Shown here in pieces: positions 6,281 to 10,433 of a DNA stretch of 10,433 nucleotides. Source of the stretch: Flavobacterium sp. GTDB taxonomy: Bacteria > Bacteroidota > Bacteroidia > Flavobacteriales > Flavobacteriaceae. The translations under genes and the position numbers were made by a program. Location: positions 1 to 10,433 of the forward strand of contig JAIXTU010000074.1 of assembly GCA_027483785.1 (NCBI GenBank), in the 5' to 3' direction. The notes below the pieces were generated by a model that was not told where the DNA came from, searched no databases, and worked only from the letters and a program-made list of their open reading frames with translations. Each line of letters opens with the position of its first letter. Position 1 is the first letter of the stretch.

Positions 6281-7351
6281 TTACTCTTTGTATTTGACGA
6301 TGTTCTCGATGTATTCGGTTAGCTCATCGGTTGATGATGAAAAGCTAAACACATCGTTTACTTGGTAATAATTGTCTTTGTCGACACAGCTTGCGTAAGC
6401 GGCTTTAGCGAAATCTAACTTGTTTTGCTCAAATGAAAAGATGTTGATGAGTTCGATAATTTGTGCCGTTGACAAGCACTGAGCCGCTGCAATTTGTTTA
6501 GCAACTTTCATTTGTGAATCGGCAAACGATTGCTTTTCGACAGACTGTTTCGCTTTTTGAAACTCTGTAGAAGACATTTGCACTGTGCAGGTTTTTGTTG
6601 CTTTTGGCGTAGCCGCTTGCGTTGTTTTTGGTGTCGACTTAACTACTTTAGGTTTATCGGTGATATCGATATCTTCTTCAGAACCAATGGTGCGCGACGG
6701 TTTGATTGGCGTTGTGGTTTTTGTTGTCACTGTGGTAGTGGTTTTCACCCCGCCAACGTTCATGTTTACATTAACATTATCGTCGGATTCATTGATTGTT
6801 GTCGTTGTATTTAAGCCACCGACGTTCATGTTAACATTAACGCGATCGTCAGATTCCTCAATTGTTGTTGTAATGCCTACACCTACTGTGTTTACATCGA
6901 CCGTTTGGGTAGTAGTTTCTGTGTTTTTCTTCGGTGTACTTTTCACAGTTTTTGGCAGCGGATTTTCGGTTTCGTGAAATTTCACTACTTCAGCGGCTGC
7001 GGTTGGTTGCTCGGTATCGTTATCAAAGCTACTTACGCGCAATTTGTATTTTCCTTTTTTATCTTTTTTGATATTGTAGGTAACATTCATTCGTTTCTCA
7101 TCGTAATCGATTAAAGAAACATTTTCGTTGATTGTTGGAATACCGCTGTCTTCAAAAATGATTTTTAGCAAGTAGTTTGGCTTTTTTAAATCGGTTATTT
7201 GCACGTTTGTTGATGGCGAATCGTTTTGTCTAACTCCATCTAAGATTACGTAAAAGCGTTCGCCTTCTTGTGAAAATGTGGTTATTGTGCTGGTTTGCGC
7301 AAAATATAATTGCGAAAAAAACGCGCATAAGAGTACTAATTTTGTTTTCAT
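6281..7351 (-). CDS. Secreted DUF4476-domain protein with internal tandem repeat
   Basis: The 356-residue protein starts with a signal peptide (MKTKLVLLCAFFSQLYFAQ). Residues 20-110 form a beta-rich N-terminal region. Residues 130-255 are a Thr/Pro/Lys-rich linker containing two near-identical 22-residue units (VNVNMNVGG core). The C-terminal domain at about 256-346 matches DUF4476: an FxxAKQSVEKQSFADSQMKVA helix, then AQIIELINIFSFEQNKLDFAKAAY, then VDKDNYYQVNDVFSF. DUF4476 is common in secreted Bacteroidota proteins and has no known activity. It is the last gene of the minus-strand operon, 10 bp after the FlgT-like gene, and is followed by the terminator. The export prediction is firm; the role is unknown, perhaps structural in the envelope together with its two operon partners. 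Confidence 0.88.
   Translation of the reverse strand: MKTKLVLLCAFFSQLYFAQTSTITTFSQEGERFYVILDGVRQNDSPSTNVQITDLKKPNYLLKIIFEDSGIPTINENVSLIDYDEKRMNVTYNIKKDKKGKYKLRVSSFDNDTEQPTAAAEVVKFHETENPLPKTVKSTPKKNTETTTQTVDVNTVGVGITTTIEESDDRVNVNMNVGGLNTTTTINESDDNVNVNMNVGGVKTTTTVTTKTTTPIKPSRTIGSEEDIDITDKPKVVKSTPKTTQAATPKATKTCTVQMSSTEFQKAKQSVEKQSFADSQMKVAKQIAAAQCLSTAQIIELINIFSFEQNKLDFAKAAYASCVDKDNYYQVNDVFSFSSSTDELTEYIENIVKYKE
6734..6865 (-). repeat. Two tandem 22-codon units inside the DUF4476 gene
   Basis: Residues 163-184 and 185-206 are two copies of one unit with the shared core ESDD, then VNVNMNVGG, then TTT, differing at only a few positions. The DNA copies are offset by exactly 66 bp. Such in-frame repeats can expand or contract by slippage and would change the linker length between the N-terminal region and the DUF4476 domain. 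Confidence 0.85.
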
Positions 7352-7361
7352 ATTTTATAGT

Positions 7362-8519
7362 TTATTGTTGTGCTGGTTTAAGCAAATTAGGTATGATGAA
7401 CGATTGTGGCGCAAAGTTAATTTGGCGTCCGTAGATCATTTTTACGTCGATTAATTGTTTCTGTAGCGCTGGAATTTCGTCGGCGTAATCTAGAATTTTG
7501 TCAGCTAGATCGTCGGCGCGATTTTTATAATTACAGATGAGTTTGGTGTAGTTATTTGCGGAAACGATTTCTAAGTCGCCACCGAAGTTTTTATCGGCTT
7601 TTAGTTTAGCTCGCAACGTTCTTAAATCTCTGAATGTTCCGGAATTATAGAATCGGATTTCGTATGGTGTTCCCGAATTTACCCAGCTTCCGATGTAGCC
7701 GGTAACCATACTGATTAGTTTAGAGAAGTTTAGATCGACCGCTTGATTTAGCGCTTGCGTTGTATTTGTATTGGTTCCGGTGCGCGGCAAACTTTCTAGA
7801 CTAATAGAACCTAAACCTTCGCCGGTACAGTTATCGAATGCGCGTGCTTGAAACGATACTTTTTTGCCCTGCGAAATATCGAATGCGCCTTTAACTTCTG
7901 AGGTAGTTAACTGACTCACTAAAATAATGAACTGTGCATTAGATAAAACTGCCAACTGTTGTGCGTAGCTTAATTGCGCATTGCTTTCTTGCAACAAGTT
8001 ACTTCTTTCGGTTTGCAAGGTTTTTAAACGCGACTGATCTACATAACGGTACGATCGTTCGGCTAGGAAGCTGTTGATGCGATCAACGGCAATTTGCAAG
8101 TCTTTCTTTTCGGTTTCGTTTTGTACGCTAGGATCTACCATTACGAGAAAGCGCACGCCACCTATTGTTTTGCTTAGGAGTTTAAAATCGGCTTCCAAAC
8201 TATTTGTAGTTACTTCGGCTTGAACGGTAACTTCAAAACGGTCGGGAAACGGAACTTCTTTAGTAACGGTGTACTTTTTAATATAGCCCGATGTATTTGA
8301 CGCAATGGCATCGGAAATTACCATAAAGTTCTCAACTCGTGTTTCCGAACGCAAGCTCACACCAACTGCTTGAGAAACGGCGTTTCTAAGAGCGTCTTGT
8401 AAGGCGTCTGCTTTGTTTAATCCGCTGCCTTTTGCTTCGACAGCTTGTTGAGAAAATGCGGCAGTACTTATGAAAATAAATAGAAGAAACTTGATTTTCG
8501 CTAGTATAGAATTATTCAT
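7362..8519 (-). CDS. Exported FlgT-N-like protein, partner of the LPP20 protein
   Basis: The 385-residue protein has a signal peptide (about 1-24, ending TAAFSQQ). Residues 25-112 read AEAKGSG-type start, KADALQDALRNAVSQAVGV, ETRVENFMVISDAIASNTSGYIKKY and a strand-rich RFEVTVQAEV. This is the pattern of the FlgT N-terminal domain and related LPP20-like folds. Residues 121 to the end contain a second alpha/beta region (GVRFLVMVDPS; AQFIILVSQLTTSEVKGAF) resembling the FlgT middle part, then a C-terminal domain I do not recognise. In Vibrio FlgT builds the H ring around the flagellar basal body. No flagellar genes are present here, so an envelope ring or scaffold role is inference. It lies 30 bp after the LPP20 gene and 10 bp before the DUF4476 gene. 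Confidence 0.7.
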   Translation of the reverse strand: MNNSILAKIKFLLFIFISTAAFSQQAVEAKGSGLNKADALQDALRNAVSQAVGVSLRSETRVENFMVISDAIASNTSGYIKKYTVTKEVPFPDRFEVTVQAEVTTNSLEADFKLLSKTIGGVRFLVMVDPSVQNETEKKDLQIAVDRINSFLAERSYRYVDQSRLKTLQTERSNLLQESNAQLSYAQQLAVLSNAQFIILVSQLTTSEVKGAFDISQGKKVSFQARAFDNCTGEGLGSISLESLPRTGTNTNTTQALNQAVDLNFSKLISMVTGYIGSWVNSGTPYEIRFYNSGTFRDLRTLRAKLKADKNFGGDLEIVSANNYTKLICNYKNRADDLADKILDYADEIPALQKQLIDVKMIYGRQINFAPQSFIIPNLLKPAQQ

Positions 8520-8549
8520 CTCTTTTGTTTTAGATTTCAGATTATTTAC

Positions 8550-9614
8550 TTAGAAAATTAGTTTAAACAAGACCGATCCTACGTCCTGTGCCACTCGTGC
8601 AACTTTATTCCAAAACACGCTTTTAGATGAACTTTGAGGAATTTTAAAAGTTCCTTTTCCGGTTTGTATCATGTTAATGATATCTGCGCCTTTTTGATTT
8701 CCATAAGCTTGCAAAATTTCTTTTCCGAGCTGTAAATATTGTGGAAACTTCCCGTCTTTTAATCTGAAATACTGTGAAAAATCAAACAGCACTTTTCCGT
8801 TATCATCTACGACCATTGGATACATGGAAGGATCGAATTCCCCTGGATTTTCAACATTAAAAACGATTGGTTTTGAGCCATCGACACCCTCACCGGTGGT
8901 TGCTTCTTTTGCCAACAGCGGCGATTTTTCGTAGCCGTTTTTCTGTCTAGCTAACTCCAGCGCTTGATCGTCGAGCGTATTGGCTAAACTTTCTGAGCCG
9001 TAGATTGGCATGCGCAAACGCACTTCAATATATCCGTCTTTTTCTTTGGCTTCGCCTATTTGCTGTGCACCTTTTACTACACCTTCGACTCTTGAGTAAA
9101 TGTAGTCGCTCGTGGTAATCATGTCTTGAACTGTGGTTTCGCCAATAATTTGAACGCCTTTCACAATTTCAAGCAGATTTCGTTGTGCAACCACAACAGC
9201 ACCTCGCGTTGCCATTAATTTGGCTTGAGCCGCGTTTTTGAATCGTTCGTTGTCGAGAACTGCCTGACCTGTAGCCTCGATATACTGCTGCGTCCAGTTA
9301 ATGTTACCGTTCGGTTTGGTGATTACTAAATCGGTAGCACCTTTAATGATGTCGGTGGTTTTAACAGGTGCGTTAACTGTTGTTTGCGTTTGTTTAACTT
9401 CGACAGGTTTTGGATTTGGAGTTGGCGTAGGTGCAGGTGTTGGCTGAGAAATTGTTGGTACTGGAGGAGATAGTGCTGTTTTTTTTGCGACTCGTGCCTT
9501 TCTTGTTTTTCGCTCCTTTTTAACTGGCTTTTTAGTTTGGCTGTACGCTGAATCTACGGCGGAAAACACGACGCAAAATAGCAATGCGGTTATTAGTAAG
9601 TACTTTTTTTTCAT
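8550..9614 (-). CDS. Exported LPP20/FlgP-like protein
   Basis: The 354-residue protein begins with a signal peptide (about 1-26, MKKKYLLITALLF to YSQ), then a basic Lys/Arg segment (28-46) and a Pro/Thr-rich linker (49-72). The LPP20 domain lies at about 105-206: YIEATGQAVLDNERF, AQAKLMATRGAVVVAQRNLLE, VKGVQIIGETTVQDM, SDYIYSRVEGVVKGA and GYIEVRLRMPIYG. FlgP of Vibrio and Campylobacter and the H. pylori Lpp20 are family members, but those are lipoproteins. Here no lipobox Cys follows the signal peptide. A TTG at 9629 would add five residues; the ATG at 9614 is preferred. It is the first gene of the operon. A TAACTTTG (9689-9682, minus strand) fits the -7 element, but no matching -33 is seen. 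The C-terminal 145 residues are unassigned. Confidence 0.8.
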   Translation of the reverse strand: MKKKYLLITALLFCVVFSAVDSAYSQTKKPVKKERKTRKARVAKKTALSPPVPTISQPTPAPTPTPNPKPVEVKQTQTTVNAPVKTTDIIKGATDLVITKPNGNINWTQQYIEATGQAVLDNERFKNAAQAKLMATRGAVVVAQRNLLEIVKGVQIIGETTVQDMITTSDYIYSRVEGVVKGAQQIGEAKEKDGYIEVRLRMPIYGSESLANTLDDQALELARQKNGYEKSPLLAKEATTGEGVDGSKPIVFNVENPGEFDPSMYPMVVDDNGKVLFDFSQYFRLKDGKFPQYLQLGKEILQAYGNQKGADIINMIQTGKGTFKIPQSSSKSVFWNKVARVAQDVGSVLFKLIF

Positions 9615-10136
9615 AATTTTTGGTGTCAATAATTACTTTGATTTCATTTCTCTTTTAAAAACGACTCTACAAATAAGTTTTCAAAGTTATGATTTTCAAA
9701 CAAAAGGAAGTGGACTGTCTTTTAAAATTGGAAGGTCAGATAAATACTGCCTTTTATTCGCCTGTTTTACTCTTTTTACATACTTGAAAAATCGGTTTTG
9801 AATTTTTGATTTTAGTTTTTTTTGACTTGCAAATCGGATAGAAAGTTTTCAAGAACTGTACCATTTGAAAATCGTTAACAACAATTAGGCGATTTATCGA
9901 TTATTTGTGGCTAGGTAATTGGTTTTCAATATTTTAATTTTTTAACAATGTAGCTACAGAATGAAAACAACTTGTAAATGAAATTTAAATTTTGCGTATG
10001 AACAATCGTTTACTGGCAAGCTTCCGTTTTGATTTCGGCAGAAAAGTGAGCAAAATGTACTTATTCAGGAAAATTAGCTCAATGATTTTTGGAGAATTGT
10101 AGTTTTGAGATAAAGCTTGATAAAATGAGCTGGAAA
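9615..10136. other. AT-rich intergenic region upstream of the LPP20 operon
   Basis: No recognisable gene is present. The left end should hold the promoter of the minus-strand operon, with a TAACTTTG -7-like element at 9682-9689. A 34-codon plus-strand frame from ATG 9998 to TAG 10102 encodes a small basic peptide (MNNRLLASFRFDFGRK and on); it follows a TTTAAATTTTG resembling a -7 element but has no other support. The rest is T-rich and A-rich sequence without strong hairpins. Confidence 0.4.
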
Positions 10137-10166
10137 TTAACAAACGTAATATTGCAATATTACCTC
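10137..10166 (-). repeat. Palindromic repeat, copy 3 (inverted)
   Basis: The same perfect 18-bp palindrome GTAATATTGCAATATTAC lies at 10146-10163. The flanks show it is reversed relative to copies 1 and 2: on the minus strand it reads GAG, palindrome, GTTTGTTAA. The 30 bp match copy 1 with a single difference. Its GAG side faces element C, as the GAG side of copy 1 faces element A. Confidence 0.8.
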
Positions 10167-10262
10167 AGTTAAGAAACTCATTATTAAATTTTTACGTTAA
10201 AAAAATCATCCTCTAAAAAATAACTTTTAGTAAATTGCAGCAAACGTTTGTGCACCCTCGTT

Positions 10263-10406
10263 GCGGCCCGGATGGCAGCGAAAAGCCTTTTGATAAATTG
10301 GGCTAACAAAAGCGCGTTGGGCACGGCGACCCAAGAAGCCGTGCCCAACGTTTGCTTTTGTGCCCGATGTGAGAAAGCTTGTAGCGAACAGTCGGAAATG
10401 CCGCCC
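10263..10406 (+). repeat. Structured repeat element, copy C
   Basis: GCGGC (10263-10267) pairs with GCCGC (10400-10404), with the AAAT bulge on the 3' side. CCGG (10268-10271) pairs with TCGG (10392-10395) through one G-T pair. The 11 x 11 internal loop is ATGGCAGCGAA opposite GTAGCGAACAG. The second helix pairs AAG plus CTTT with AAAG plus CTT, again with a bulged C. The interior is a long near-continuous stem: GGGC, ACAAAAGC and a perfect 13-bp arm CGTTGGGCACGGC (10315-10327), each matched on the other side, around a 10-nt loop. It is complete within the window. Confidence 0.85.
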
Positions 10407-10433
10407 AAAAAAAAGGTCCTCCCGAAAACGAGA

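Noticed and set aside
6530..7114. Three overlapping plus-strand frames, one with a hydrophobic Val/Phe-rich product
   Set aside because: They are antisense to the Thr/Asn/Val repeats and linker of the DUF4476 gene, which has a signal peptide and a known domain.
4197..10406. CRISPR array, tRNA or transposase-bearing insertion sequence
   Set aside because: The repeats are few and far apart, no cloverleaf with a CCA-type acceptor is seen, and no transposase or recombinase is encoded in the window.
10184..10408. 74-codon minus-strand open frame
   Set aside because: It is the antisense of structured element C and has no protein features; the element's pairing explains the sequence.

Overview
The window looks like a chromosomal segment of a member of the Bacteroidota, most likely a flavobacterium. 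The evidence is promoters of the TTTG / TAnnTTTG type, mostly weak Shine-Dalgarno signals, signal peptides ending just before Gln, a DUF4476 protein, and rnpA placed directly ahead of an S41 processing protease. I cannot name the species.

Left part (1-2110), minus strand: a NYN-domain (PIN-like nuclease) gene, then rnpA, then an S41 C-terminal processing protease cut by the window edge. The NYN gene has a near-consensus promoter followed at once by a hairpin with a U-run, so it has either a structured leader or a small RNA in front of it.

Middle (2190-4193), plus strand: an outer-membrane PagL-type acyloxyacyl hydrolase (lipid A deacylase family), then a dGTPase-type HD dNTP triphosphohydrolase with its own probable promoter inside the end of the upstream gene.

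Accessory-looking part (4194-10433). Two translationally coupled plus-strand genes (4742-5970) encode a protein with a GRDP (DUF1399)-type WHxHL motif and a partner with a Gly/Ser/Cys-rich tail. A minus-strand three-gene operon (9614 to 6281) encodes an LPP20/FlgP-like protein, a FlgT-N-like protein and a DUF4476 protein, all with signal peptides and so predicted to be periplasmic or outer-membrane associated. It ends at a clear terminator.

Between and around these genes lie two repeat families. The first is a 142-144 bp structured element in three copies (A minus, B plus, C plus). Its base stems covary while an 11 x 11 nt internal loop is conserved. The second is an 18-bp palindrome, GTAATATTGCAATATTAC, with conserved flanks, also in three copies. 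Outer copies of both families flank the 5.7 kb between them in mirror orientation with almost identical spacing (98 and 99 bp). The repeats, the NYN leader and the two uncharacterised gene sets are the parts most worth following up.
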